From NORP233 sp050186825 (GTDB taxonomy: Bacteria > Planctomycetota > J058): 64,000 nt of DNA. The notes beneath the pieces were generated by a model. That model made no database searches. It was not told the DNA's origin and worked only from the letters and a program-made list of their open reading frames with translations. The position numbers and the translations under genes are program-made. The stretch's first letter is position 1; every line of letters starts with the position of its first letter. The stretch is taken from positions 62,001 to 126,000 of the forward strand of contig JBFWYD010000006.1 of NCBI GenBank assembly GCA_050186825.1. The letters run 5' to 3'. Below are positions 25,512-33,267 of this stretch, piece after piece.

Positions 25512-25702
25512 CGAGGCCGAGGCCGAGTCCGAGACCGAGACCGAGACCGAGTCCGAGTCCGAGACCGAGACCGAGGCCGAGACCGAGGCCGAGTCCGAGT
25601 CCGAGTCCGAGTCCGAGACCGAGGCCGAGACCGAGGCCGAGTCCGAGACCGAGACCGAGGCCGAGACCGAGGCCGAGTCCGAGTCCGAGACCGAGGCCGA
25701 GA
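25512..25702. repeat. degenerate hexanucleotide array GAGNCC
   Basis: About 32 head-to-tail hexamers GAG[A/G/T]CC, five positions fixed and the fourth variable. It starts 9 bp after the ppx stop and runs into inverted-arm copy A. The pattern has no SD, start or coding logic; the peptides it would give (ETETE, RPRPR) are translations of the repeat. Confidence 0.85.
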
Positions 25703-25723
25703 CGCGCCCCCGCTCCCTCCTGG

Positions 25724-25966
25724 CGATCTCCGCGGCCTCTGCGATCTCTGCGCTGAGATCCAACGCCCGCGCAGCTCCTGCCGCGACCGCCGCGGAGCCA
25801 TCCGCTCGCGGATCCGCGGTCTCCGAAGCCGACACAGAGTCCACAACCCAGCCCAGATGGGTTCCAACTCGCGGGGACCCACGAGAGCGGGTTCCGAGCC
25901 CGGGTTCGTGAGGACCTGCGACAGCGTGGGTACTCAGCGCAGAGATCGCAGAGATCGCGGAGATCG
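25724..25966. repeat. inverted-arm element, copy A
   Basis: 33-bp arms 25724-25756 and 25934-25966 are reverse complements with two mismatches. Each arm is three tandem 9-mers of GCAGAGATC or GATCTCTGC type. Total length 243 bp. The centre shares GCGGATCCGCGGTCTCCG, ACGAGAGCGGGTTCCGAGC and GTGAGGACCTGCGACAGCG blocks with copies B and C. It lies in a convergent gap. Confidence 0.88.
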
Positions 25967-26024
25967 CCGCGTGTGAGCGGGGGGCGTCTCCGAGTCCGAT
26001 CCGAATCCGAGTCCGAGGCCGGCC

Positions 26025-27473
26025 TCAGGTGTTGAGGACGATCAACCCGATCACGACCGCGATCAGCACGCCCACCACGCCGACCGCGATCAGCACGTTG
26101 TTGGCGTTGGTGGGGGCCTGGGTGCGCGCGGCCGCGGCGCCCGTGCGCTTGCCCGCGCCGACCGCGCCCGTGCCGCTCTTGCGGGCCGGGGCCTTCACGG
26201 CGGTGGCCGCCTTGCTCTTGCGCCCCGAGCCGGGCTTCTTCTTGCCGCCCTTGACCGCGCCCGCGCCCGAGCCCTTGCCCTCCTCCTCGCTGCGCCGGCG
26301 CAGGGCCGCCGCCACGCGCCGCTTGAGCCGGGAGTTGGCGTTGCCCTTCTCGGAGGACTTCTCCGCCGAGAGCAGCTTGAGCACCTTCTCGATGTGGGAG
26401 TTCAGCTCCTTGGGCGTCTGGAAGCGCTCCGACTGGCGCTTCTTGAGGCAGCGCAGGCAGAGCGCCTCGGCGGCGGCGTGGACCTTGGGGTTGAGCTGGC
26501 GGATCGGGTCCGGCGGCTTGGTCTTGATCTTGTCGCGGACCTCCTTGACCGAGCGCCCGAGGAAGGGGTGCCGCGCGGTGAGGAGGTAGTAGAGGGTCGC
26601 GCCGAGCCCGTAGACGTCGGAGGCCGGCGAGATCTTGCCGAAGGGGCCGTTCACGTCGGCCTGCTCCGGCGGCTGGTACATCGGGGTCCCGATCGAGCCG
26701 CGTCCGGCCAGGATCTCGATCTTGTCCCAGCCCGCGAGCCCGAAGTCCATCAGCACCGCCGAGCCGTCGGGGCGGACCATGATGTTCTCGGGCTTGATGT
26801 CGCGGTGGATGATCCCGTGGCTGTGCATGAAGCCCACGGCCTCGGCCGCGCTGTGGATCGCGGTCAGCGCGATGTCCGAGCCGAGCGGCTTGTCGTTGAC
26901 GAGCTCCTTCATGGAGACGCCGTCCACGTACTCCATTGCGATGAAGTCCAGGCCCTTGTGCCGCCCGACCTCGTGGATCTTGACGATCCCCTCGTGGATC
27001 AGCGGCGCCATGACCGTGGCTTCCTTCTTGAAGCGCTCGATGTCGCGGACGGTCGCGTCCTTGCCGCCGATCAGGATCTTGAGCGCGCACATCTCCTCGC
27101 GCTCGGTGAGCGCGCGAAACACGATGCCCATCCCGCCCCGCCCCAGCTCCTCGTCGATGCGGTAGGTGGAGAAGTTGGAGCCGGGCTTGAGCTCGGCCAC
27201 GTGGGCCTCGAACTCGTCCTCGATGAGCTTGAAGTCGACCGGCGAGCCCGAGGGCTCGGCCTCCTTGAGCATGTGCAGGTACTCGAGGTCCTGCGGCGTC
27301 AGGTAGCGCTGCTGGACCAGCACCTCGCCGAGGTCGAGCGCCTGGTTGTTCTTGGCGAACAGCTTCTGGCGCACGTCGAGGCAGTGCTTCAGCTCCGACA
27401 AGTTGACGAACTCGTTCCGGATGGCCAGCAGGCCAAGGTGGAGATCGGGCTCATCGAGGATCTGGCTGCTCAC
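26025..27473 (-). CDS. tail-anchored Ser/Thr protein kinase
   Basis: A 482-aa protein from GTG 27473, with GGGAG upstream. The N-terminus (about 10-70) holds two helical LG-L repeats similar to type II secretion GspE_N/MshEN domains. The kinase domain (about 103-365) is intact: GRGGMG loop (111-116), Lys in ALKIL (132), HRDIKPEN (223-230), DFGLA (243-247), PPEQ and SDVYGLGATLYYLLTA. A basic Gly/Ala/Lys linker (about 395-455) leads to a single C-terminal helix (459-480), so the kinase domain faces the cytoplasm. Its targets are unknown; the FHA protein is a candidate reader. Confidence 0.92.
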   Translation of the reverse strand: MSSQILDEPDLHLGLLAIRNEFVNLSELKHCLDVRQKLFAKNNQALDLGEVLVQQRYLTPQDLEYLHMLKEAEPSGSPVDFKLIEDEFEAHVAELKPGSNFSTYRIDEELGRGGMGIVFRALTEREEMCALKILIGGKDATVRDIERFKKEATVMAPLIHEGIVKIHEVGRHKGLDFIAMEYVDGVSMKELVNDKPLGSDIALTAIHSAAEAVGFMHSHGIIHRDIKPENIMVRPDGSAVLMDFGLAGWDKIEILAGRGSIGTPMYQPPEQADVNGPFGKISPASDVYGLGATLYYLLTARHPFLGRSVKEVRDKIKTKPPDPIRQLNPKVHAAAEALCLRCLKKRQSERFQTPKELNSHIEKVLKLLSAEKSSEKGNANSRLKRRVAAALRRRSEEEGKGSGAGAVKGGKKKPGSGRKSKAATAVKAPARKSGTGAVGAGKRTGAAAARTQAPTNANNVLIAVGVVGVLIAVVIGLIVLNT

Positions 27474-27532
27474 CGCAGCTCCCGCGAAGCTCTGACAGCG
27501 TAGCGACTTAGACGGAACACGTCTGCGCGCGA

Positions 27533-27560
27533 CTCTAACACGATCCTGAGGCGGATCAAG
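27533..27560 (-). promoter_or_regulatory. candidate sigma-70 promoter of the kinase gene
   Basis: On the minus strand TTGATC (27560-27555) and TAGAGT (27538-27533) are separated by 16 bp, each matching four of six consensus bases, about 60 bp before the kinase GTG, in locally lower-GC DNA. No experimental support. Confidence 0.35.
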
Positions 27561-27650
27561 CAATTGCAGGCTGGAGGAGGGGCCCATCAGGGCCCTACGA
27601 CCCCGGCGGGAGCGGGGTTTGGCGCCGATGGTCAGCCCGGCGTAACGAAG

Positions 27651-27680
27651 GCCCCCGCCGCGGTCGGACCGGGCGGGGGC
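27651..27680 (-). terminator. candidate murA terminator hairpin
   Basis: A perfect 9-bp stem, GCCCCCGCC (27651-27659) and GGCGGGGGC (27672-27680), with a 12-base loop lies 30 bp after the murA stop in the direction of transcription. On the minus strand CCTTCGTTA follows, a weak U-run. Confidence 0.5.
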
Positions 27681-27709
27681 AGGTCGAGGCGCGCGCAAGG
27701 GGCGCGGGA

Positions 27710-29011
27710 TCAGGCCGCGCGCTTGTGGCTCGACGAGACCATCTCGCGGTGGATGTGGGCGCCGAGCGCGCCCAGCTTGTCCTCGATGTTCGAGTAGCCG
27801 CGGTCCACGTGCTGGACCTCGTGGACGCGGGTCACGCCCTTGGCCGCCAGGCCGGCCAGGACCAGGGCCGCGCCGGCCCGGAGGTCGGTGGCGCCGACCT
27901 CGGCGCCCTTGAGCCGCGCGACCCCGTGGATCACCGCGCTCGCGCCCTCCTTCTGGATCCGGGCGCCCATCCGGTCGAGCTCCGCGGTGTGCAGGAAGCG
28001 ATCCGGGTAGATCCGCTCGGTGACCACCGAGGTGCCCTCGGCGCAGGCCAGCAGCGCCACGAGCTGGGCCTGGAGGTCGGTGGGGTAGCCGGGGTAGGGC
28101 AGGGTGGTCACGTTGACGGCCTGCAGCCGCTCCTCGCGGCGCACGCGGACCAGGTCCGGGGCCGTCTGCTCGATCGAGACCCCGGCCGCGCGGATCGCCT
28201 CCACGAAGCTGCCGAGGTGGTCGAGGCGCGCCTCCTCGAGGATCACGTCGCTGCCCGGGACGGCGGCCGCCATCATGGCGTAGGTCCCGGCCTCGATCCG
28301 GTCGGGGATCACGTTGGTGCGCGCGCCGTGCAGCTCCTCGACGCCCTCGATCTCGATCCGCCCGGTGCCCGCGCCCGTGATCCGGGCGCCCATCGCGTTG
28401 AGCAGGTTCGCGAGCTCGAGCACCTCGGGCTCCGCGGCCGCGCCGTCGATCACGGTCGTGCCCTCGGCCAGGGTGGCCGCCATCAGCACGTTGGCCGTGG
28501 CGCCCACGCTCGAGCCCGCGGGCCCGGCCAGGAACATGTGCCCGCCGCGCAGGCGCCCGCCCGGGGCGCGCGCGACCACGTAGCCGTGGTCGAGCTCGAT
28601 CTCGGCGCCGAGCGCCTTCATCCCCCGGATGTGCAGGTCGACCGGGCGCAGACCGATCACGCAGCCGCCAGGCAGCGAGACCTTGGCGTAGCCGCGCTTC
28701 GCGAGCATCGGGCCGAGCACGTAGATCGAGGCGCGCATCTTCGAGACGAGCTCGTAGCGGGCCAGCGAGCGCGACTCGTCGGCCGCGGTCAGCGAGTAGA
28801 CGTTCGGGCCGCGCCGCTCCACCGTGACCCCGAGCTCGCGCAGGATCTCGAGCAGGATCTCGACGTCGGTCAGCTCGGGGACGTTGCCGAGGATCAGCGG
28901 CTCCTCGGTCAGGAGCGTGGCCGCGAGCAGGGGCAGGGCGCCGTTCTTGGCGCCCGAGATCCGGACGCTCCCCTCGAGCGGCGTCCCGCCGACGATCACG
29001 AGCTGCTCCAT
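27710..29011 (-). CDS. murA: UDP-N-acetylglucosamine 1-carboxyvinyltransferase
   Basis: A 433-aa protein, slightly longer than E. coli MurA (419). KNGALPLLAA (residues 22-31) and the catalytic loop LPGGCVIGLRPVDLHI, with Cys117 equivalent to the fosfomycin-target Cys115, are present, as are the six-fold inside-out barrel motifs (PDRIEAGTYAMMAAA, YPGYPTDLQAQ, RAGAALVLAGL). It transfers enolpyruvate to UDP-GlcNAc, the first committed peptidoglycan step. Start ATG 29011 is preceded by GGGAGG. The Cys implies fosfomycin sensitivity in principle. Confidence 0.96.
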   Translation of the reverse strand: MEQLVIVGGTPLEGSVRISGAKNGALPLLAATLLTEEPLILGNVPELTDVEILLEILRELGVTVERRGPNVYSLTAADESRSLARYELVSKMRASIYVLGPMLAKRGYAKVSLPGGCVIGLRPVDLHIRGMKALGAEIELDHGYVVARAPGGRLRGGHMFLAGPAGSSVGATANVLMAATLAEGTTVIDGAAAEPEVLELANLLNAMGARITGAGTGRIEIEGVEELHGARTNVIPDRIEAGTYAMMAAAVPGSDVILEEARLDHLGSFVEAIRAAGVSIEQTAPDLVRVRREERLQAVNVTTLPYPGYPTDLQAQLVALLACAEGTSVVTERIYPDRFLHTAELDRMGARIQKEGASAVIHGVARLKGAEVGATDLRAGAALVLAGLAAKGVTRVHEVQHVDRGYSNIEDKLGALGAHIHREMVSSSHKRAA

Positions 29012-29389
29012 GCCACCTCCCGCGCGCGCGACGGCGCCCCGGTCTCCGGGCGCAACGACCTGCTCGCCCTAGAGCTATCGGCGGCGGCTCGGCGCTGTCT
29101 GAACCAGGAGATTCGGGAGCGATCGGGTGGATCCAGGATTCGGGAAAGGACGGGACGAGCGCGCCTGTGTCTGCCCCGCGACAGCAGCTAAGCGGCAGTC
29201 CTGCAACGCCCCGCCGGGCTGACGCGGCGCGCCGTAGCGGCATGGGTGTTGCACGAGGACCCACTTCGACCACCGGATGACGGGGGCGGGCTGCGTCAGG
29301 GACCCGAGCGGCCACGACGTCGCCCCCAAACAGGCCCCCGTCACTGTGTCTCCCTTGCCGCGCCCCTGCGCGGCGCCGAGGACCCGGCC
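29012..29389. other. divergent region upstream of the graspetide precursor
   Basis: No gene is seen in these 378 bp between divergent murA and the precursor gene. Two direct repeats, CCAGGAGATTCGGGA (29104-29118) and CCAGGATTCGGGA (29133-29145), might bind a regulator. Both promoters should lie here. The precursor ATG is preceded by GAGGAC 9 bp upstream. Confidence 0.4.
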
Positions 29390-30280
29390 ATGAGCACGGA
29401 CAAGCGACTGTTCATCGAGGAGCTCGAGCACCGCAAGAGCACCACCGCTCTGATCGCCTACGTCGGCGTGACCACCCTCGCCCTGGGCGAGGAGGGCCGC
29501 ACCGGCGGCAGCGGCGGCGGGACCATGACGACCCTGGCCGTGGGTGAGGAAGGCCGCTCGGGCGGCGGCTCCGGATCGGGGAGTGGGGCCAGCGGCGGCG
29601 GAGGCAGCGTGACCACCATGGCCCTCGGCGAGGAGGGTCGCACCGGCGGCGGCTCTGGACCCGGCGGCAGCGTGACCACCATGGCCCTCGGCGAGGAGGG
29701 TCGCACCGGCGGCGGCTCTGGATCCGGCGGCACCGTGACCACCATGGCCCTCGGCGAGGAGGGCCGCACGCCGAGCCCCCTGCCGGGTCCGACCACGCTG
29801 GCCGTGGGCGAGGAGGGCCGGAACCCCGGGCCCAACCCGCCGATCACGACCATGGCGCTGGGCGAAGAGGGCCGCGGGCCGCGGCCGCCCTTCACCACCC
29901 TCGCCATGGGCGAGGAGGGCCGGCACCCGACTCCGGCGCCCAGCCCGAACCCGGCGCCCAACCCGAACCCGCCCATGACCACCATGGCCGTCGGCGAGGA
30001 AGGCCGCGCGCCGAATCCCAATCCGCCCATGACCACCATGGCCGTCGGCGAGGAAGGCCGCGCGCCGAATCCCAATCCGCCCATGACCACCATGGCCGTC
30101 GGCGAGGAGGGTCGGAGCCCAACCCCCGCTCCCAGCCCGAACCCGGCGCCGAACCCGAACCCGCCCATGACGACCATGGCCCTGGGCGAGGAGGGCCGGA
30201 CCGTGATCCAGGGCCCGGCCGCGCCGCGCGCCGGGATGCTCGCCGCCCTCAAGCAGCGGATCCTCGACCGCCTGGCCTGA
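29390..30280 (+). CDS. multi-core graspetide (omega-ester RiPP) precursor
   Basis: A 296-aa precursor. The leader (about 1-26) contains KRLFIEELE (5-13), very like the LFxEDL leader motif recognised by plesiocin-type ATP-grasp ligases. Twelve cores follow, each TT-[L/M]-A-[L/V/M]-GEEGR, at residues 28, 47, 75, 96, 117, 135, 153, 169, 197, 215, 233 and 261. Each is TTxxxxEE: two Thr hydroxyls and two Glu carboxyls that could form two omega-ester links, so up to 24 in all. Linkers are Gly/Ser-rich up to core 5 and Pro/Asn/Ala-rich after. A basic C-terminal helix (about 280-296) ends the protein. A GCGGCC/GGCCGC hairpin (30281-30305) separates it from the ligase gene. Confidence 0.9.
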   Translation: MSTDKRLFIEELEHRKSTTALIAYVGVTTLALGEEGRTGGSGGGTMTTLAVGEEGRSGGGSGSGSGASGGGGSVTTMALGEEGRTGGGSGPGGSVTTMALGEEGRTGGGSGSGGTVTTMALGEEGRTPSPLPGPTTLAVGEEGRNPGPNPPITTMALGEEGRGPRPPFTTLAMGEEGRHPTPAPSPNPAPNPNPPMTTMAVGEEGRAPNPNPPMTTMAVGEEGRAPNPNPPMTTMAVGEEGRSPTPAPSPNPAPNPNPPMTTMALGEEGRTVIQGPAAPRAGMLAALKQRILDRLA

Positions 30281-30320
30281 GCGGCCAAGCACGCGGCTCG
30301 GCCGCGCGGAGCGAGGCCCC

Positions 30321-31262
30321 ATGAGCAAGCGGATCGGGATCGTCGGCGGCGCGGAGGAGCCGCACTGCGTCCACATGGCGGAGCTCCTGCGCCGCCGCGG
30401 GGCCGAGGTGGTCGTCCTCGACACCAACCGCTTCCCCACGCGCCAGGACCTGAGCTACCTCGACGGCGAGGCCCTCCTCGGCGACGACGCGCTCCACGAC
30501 GTGTCCGCGCTCTACGTGCGGACGGTGTTCTACAGCCTGCCCTTCTTCGAGCTCGACCCCGCCCTCGGCCAGCGCGAGGGCGGCGAGGTCCTGTTCGGCG
30601 ACTGGCACCTCGACTACACGGCCGAGCGCGAGCGCCAGAGCTTCCTGACCAGCTTCCTGCGCACCCTCGAGCTGCGCGGGGTCAAGGCGGTCAACCCGAT
30701 CGCGTCCTTCGACCTCCACTACCTGAAGCTGCTCCAGCTCGCGCTGCTCGCGCGGGCCGGGGTCCCGGTCCCGCGCACCTGCTCCACCAACGACCCCGAG
30801 CGCCTGGCGGCCTTCGTCGAGGAGGTGGGGCGCGTGGTCTACAAGCCGGTCACGGGCGGCGCGAGCTGCCAGCGCGTGACCGACCGCGACCTCGTCGCCG
30901 ACCGCCTCGACCGGCTGCGCACCGCGCCCGCGATCTTCCAGGAGGAGATCCCGGGGCTGAACGTGCGCGTCTACGCGGTCGGTGACCAGGTGGTCTCGGC
31001 CACGATCATTCACGCCGAGGACCTCGACTACCGCGGCACCGAGACCGGCTTCGAGCGGCTCGACCTCCCCACCGACGTCGCCGAGATGGTCGTACGCGCC
31101 AAGGACCTGTGCGGGATGCACTTCACCGGCGCCGACCTGAGGCTCACGCCCGAGGGGCAGTACGTGCTCCTCGAGTGCAACCCCTCGGCCATGTTCCTCG
31201 GCATGGTCCAGGCCACGGGCGACCCGATCGACGAGGCCCTCGCGGACTACCTGCTGGGATGA
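30321..31262 (+). CDS. graspetide ATP-grasp ligase (macrocyclase)
   Basis: A 313-aa ATP-grasp protein from ATG 30321, preceded by GAGCGAGG. Visible motifs: a helical N-terminus (IGIVGGAEEPHCVHMAELL), VYKPVTGGASCQRV (ATP-binding Lys and Gly-rich loop, about residues 173-186), FQEEIPGLNVRVYAVGDQVV (RimK-like substrate/ATP region) and ADLRLTPEGQYVLLECNPSAMF, where ExN binds magnesium. This is the RimK/MvdD/PsnB branch that joins side-chain carboxylates and hydroxyls via acyl phosphates. It lies 40 bp behind the precursor and its stop overlaps the next ATG (ATGA), so a complex is likely. Confidence 0.9.
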   Translation: MSKRIGIVGGAEEPHCVHMAELLRRRGAEVVVLDTNRFPTRQDLSYLDGEALLGDDALHDVSALYVRTVFYSLPFFELDPALGQREGGEVLFGDWHLDYTAERERQSFLTSFLRTLELRGVKAVNPIASFDLHYLKLLQLALLARAGVPVPRTCSTNDPERLAAFVEEVGRVVYKPVTGGASCQRVTDRDLVADRLDRLRTAPAIFQEEIPGLNVRVYAVGDQVVSATIIHAEDLDYRGTETGFERLDLPTDVAEMVVRAKDLCGMHFTGADLRLTPEGQYVLLECNPSAMFLGMVQATGDPIDEALADYLLG

Positions 31263-32227
31263 GCGCCGCCCTGGCGACCCACGAGGACCCGCTCGCGGCC
31301 CTGCTCCGGCCGCCGCTGCGGGCGCGCTTCCAGCTCGAGTGGGGCCTGCTCGACGACGACACGGTGTGGGCGCGCCTCCCCGACGGGAGCGTGGTCCGGC
31401 TCGGCCGCGAGGCCCTGCACCTCGTGCTCGACCTCGACGCGGGGCGCGCCCCTGCGGACGCGCTGCCCCGCTACCGCCTCGACCCCGCCGCCCTCGACGA
31501 CCTGCTCCGGCGCCTGGCCGCCGGCGGCGCGCTCCGCCCTCCAGGGGCCGGCTTCGGCAAGGTCGTGCGCGCCACCCCCGTCGAGGACCGCGGGCTCGCG
31601 CCCTGGCTGCTCGTGGCCCTGCCGCTGCTCGTGCTCCACGCCGACTACCTGGCCACGCGCGCGCGCACGGCCCTGCTCGCGAGCTGGCGGGACGGCCTGC
31701 TCGTGGTCGCGCTCGGGCTCCTGGCCGCGCTCCTCCACGAGCTCGGCCACTACGCGGCCGCGCGCCCCTGGTTCCGCCCGCGCTTCGGCCTGACCTGGCT
31801 GGGCTTCTTCCCCGCCGTCTACGCCGACACCCACGAGGCCTGGACGCTCCCGCGCGGGCTGCGGCTCCGGATCTCGGCCGCGGGCGTGCTCGTGGACCTG
31901 TGGGTCAACGCGTTCGTGATCCTGCTCGCCGCGGCCAACCCGGGGCTCGAGTACTACGCGACCCCCTTCCTGCTCGCGCAGCTCTCGCGCTGGGCGCTGA
32001 CGCTCAACCCCTTCTTCGAGGGCGACGGCTACTGGCTGCTCGTGGACGGGCTCGGGATCCCCAACCTGCGCACCCACGCGCGCGCGCGGCTGGCCGAGGG
32101 CCGCTGGGATGTGTTCTCCTTGTATGCAGCCGTGTCGCTCGGGCTGGGCGCGCTCTCGCTCCTGGGGCTCCTGCTCCTGCTCTGGAACGTGCTGGGCAAC
32201 GCGGCGGCCGCGCTGGGTCTGTGGTGA
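31259..32227 (+). CDS. M50-type membrane protease with N-terminal PqqD/RRE-like region
   Basis: A 322-aa protein starting at ATG 31259, overlapping the ligase stop. The first about 95 residues are soluble and beta/helix-rich (RARFQLEWGLLDDD...WARLPDGSVVRLGREALHLVLDL), a PqqD-like pattern used as RiPP recognition element. Five or six hydrophobic segments follow. HELGH (160-164) is the site-2-protease zinc motif, and LNPFFEGDGYW (249-259) is the NPxxxxDG motif carrying the third ligand. It may cleave the leader, split cores or act in export. Peptidase M50 with a PqqD-like head occurs in other RiPP clusters; in graspetide loci it is unusual to my knowledge. Confidence 0.85.
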   Translation: MSAALATHEDPLAALLRPPLRARFQLEWGLLDDDTVWARLPDGSVVRLGREALHLVLDLDAGRAPADALPRYRLDPAALDDLLRRLAAGGALRPPGAGFGKVVRATPVEDRGLAPWLLVALPLLVLHADYLATRARTALLASWRDGLLVVALGLLAALLHELGHYAAARPWFRPRFGLTWLGFFPAVYADTHEAWTLPRGLRLRISAAGVLVDLWVNAFVILLAAANPGLEYYATPFLLAQLSRWALTLNPFFEGDGYWLLVDGLGIPNLRTHARARLAEGRWDVFSLYAAVSLGLGALSLLGLLLLLWNVLGNAAAALGLW

Positions 32228-32240
32228 AGAAGGAGGTCGC

Positions 32241-33266
32241 GTGATCGAGCTGGTCCTGCACGCCCTGCGCGACCCCCGGATCGTGGGCGCCCTGGCCGCG
32301 GTCGCGCTGCTCGCGCTCTGCCTGCGGGTGATCGACCAGTACGAGCGCGCGCTCCTGCTCCGCTTCGGCAAGGCGCGCGGGGTCAAGGGCCCGGGGCTGG
32401 TGTTCCTGATCCCGCTCGTGGAGCGGCTGCGGCGCGTGGACCTGCGCCTGGTCTCGGTGGACGTGGCCCGCCAGGAGACCATGACCCGCGACAACGTCCC
32501 CGTGATCGTGGACGCGGTCGTCTACTACCGGGTGACGGACCCCGAGAAGGCGATCCTCGAGGTCGAGAACGCGCACCAGTCCACCTACCTGATCGCGCAG
32601 ACCAGCCTGCGGGCCGTGATCGGCCAGGTCAGCCTGGACGAGCTCCTCCAGCAGCGCGACCAGGTCAACGCCTGCCTGCGCCAGCTCGTGGACCACCAGA
32701 CCCTGCCCTGGGGCGTCTCGGTGCCGATCGTCGAGGTCAAGGACGTCTCGATCCCCGAGACCATGAAGCGCGCCATGGCGCGCGAGGCCGAGGTCGAGCG
32801 CGAGCGCCGCGCGCGTCTGATCCAGGCCGAGGCCGAGGCCCAGAGCGCGCGGACCCTGGTCGAGGCCGCTCGCGTCCTGGCCGAGGTCCCCGAGGCGATG
32901 CATCTGCGCACGCTCCAGGCCCTGAGCGACGCCAGCCAGGGGCGCGGCAAGACGATCGTGCTCCCGCTGCCGGCGGAGTACCTGCTGCGGGTCGCGCAGC
33001 CTGCCGCCGCCCCGGCCCCTGCCGCTGCTCCGGCCCCTGCCCCTGCTCCGGCCCCTGCCCCTGCCCCCGAGGCTTCGGCGACGGCGAGCGCGCCGCCCCC
33101 GCGCCCCGACGCGTCGACGGCCGGGGCCAAGGTCTCGACGCGCGCGCTGCCGCGGCCCTCGGTGCTCCCGCCGCCCCCGCCTCCGGACGAGACGAGGCCG
33201 CAGATCGGCGACCTCGCCGACCAGCTCGCGGGCGCCTCCTTCGAGCCGAGCTTCGAGGAGGGTTGA
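32241..33266 (+). CDS. slipin / SPFH-domain protein
   Basis: A 341-aa protein from GTG 32241, with AGGAGG upstream. One N-terminal hydrophobic helix (about 15-33) precedes a SPFH/band-7 domain (about 35-210: QYERALLLRFGKARGVKGPGLVFLIPLVER, TMTRDNVPVIVDAVVYYRVTDP) and a coiled coil (EREAEVERERRARLIQAEAEAQSARTL region). The C-terminus (about 250-341) is Pro/Ala-rich. Slipins form membrane scaffolds and often associate with membrane proteases (NfeD/FtsH). It is 13 bp after the M50 gene and may organise that protease. Confidence 0.88.
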   Translation: MIELVLHALRDPRIVGALAAVALLALCLRVIDQYERALLLRFGKARGVKGPGLVFLIPLVERLRRVDLRLVSVDVARQETMTRDNVPVIVDAVVYYRVTDPEKAILEVENAHQSTYLIAQTSLRAVIGQVSLDELLQQRDQVNACLRQLVDHQTLPWGVSVPIVEVKDVSIPETMKRAMAREAEVERERRARLIQAEAEAQSARTLVEAARVLAEVPEAMHLRTLQALSDASQGRGKTIVLPLPAEYLLRVAQPAAAPAPAAAPAPAPAPAPAPAPEASATASAPPPRPDASTAGAKVSTRALPRPSVLPPPPPPDETRPQIGDLADQLAGASFEPSFEEG

Positions 33267-33267
33267 G

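Noticed and set aside
25512..25702. Possible CRISPR array
   Set aside because: Units are six bases with no unique spacers and no cas genes in the window.
29075..30439. Antisense frames opposite the graspetide precursor
   Set aside because: They read the repeated cores backwards (RPSSPRAMVV); the forward frame has the leader, SD and matching ligase.
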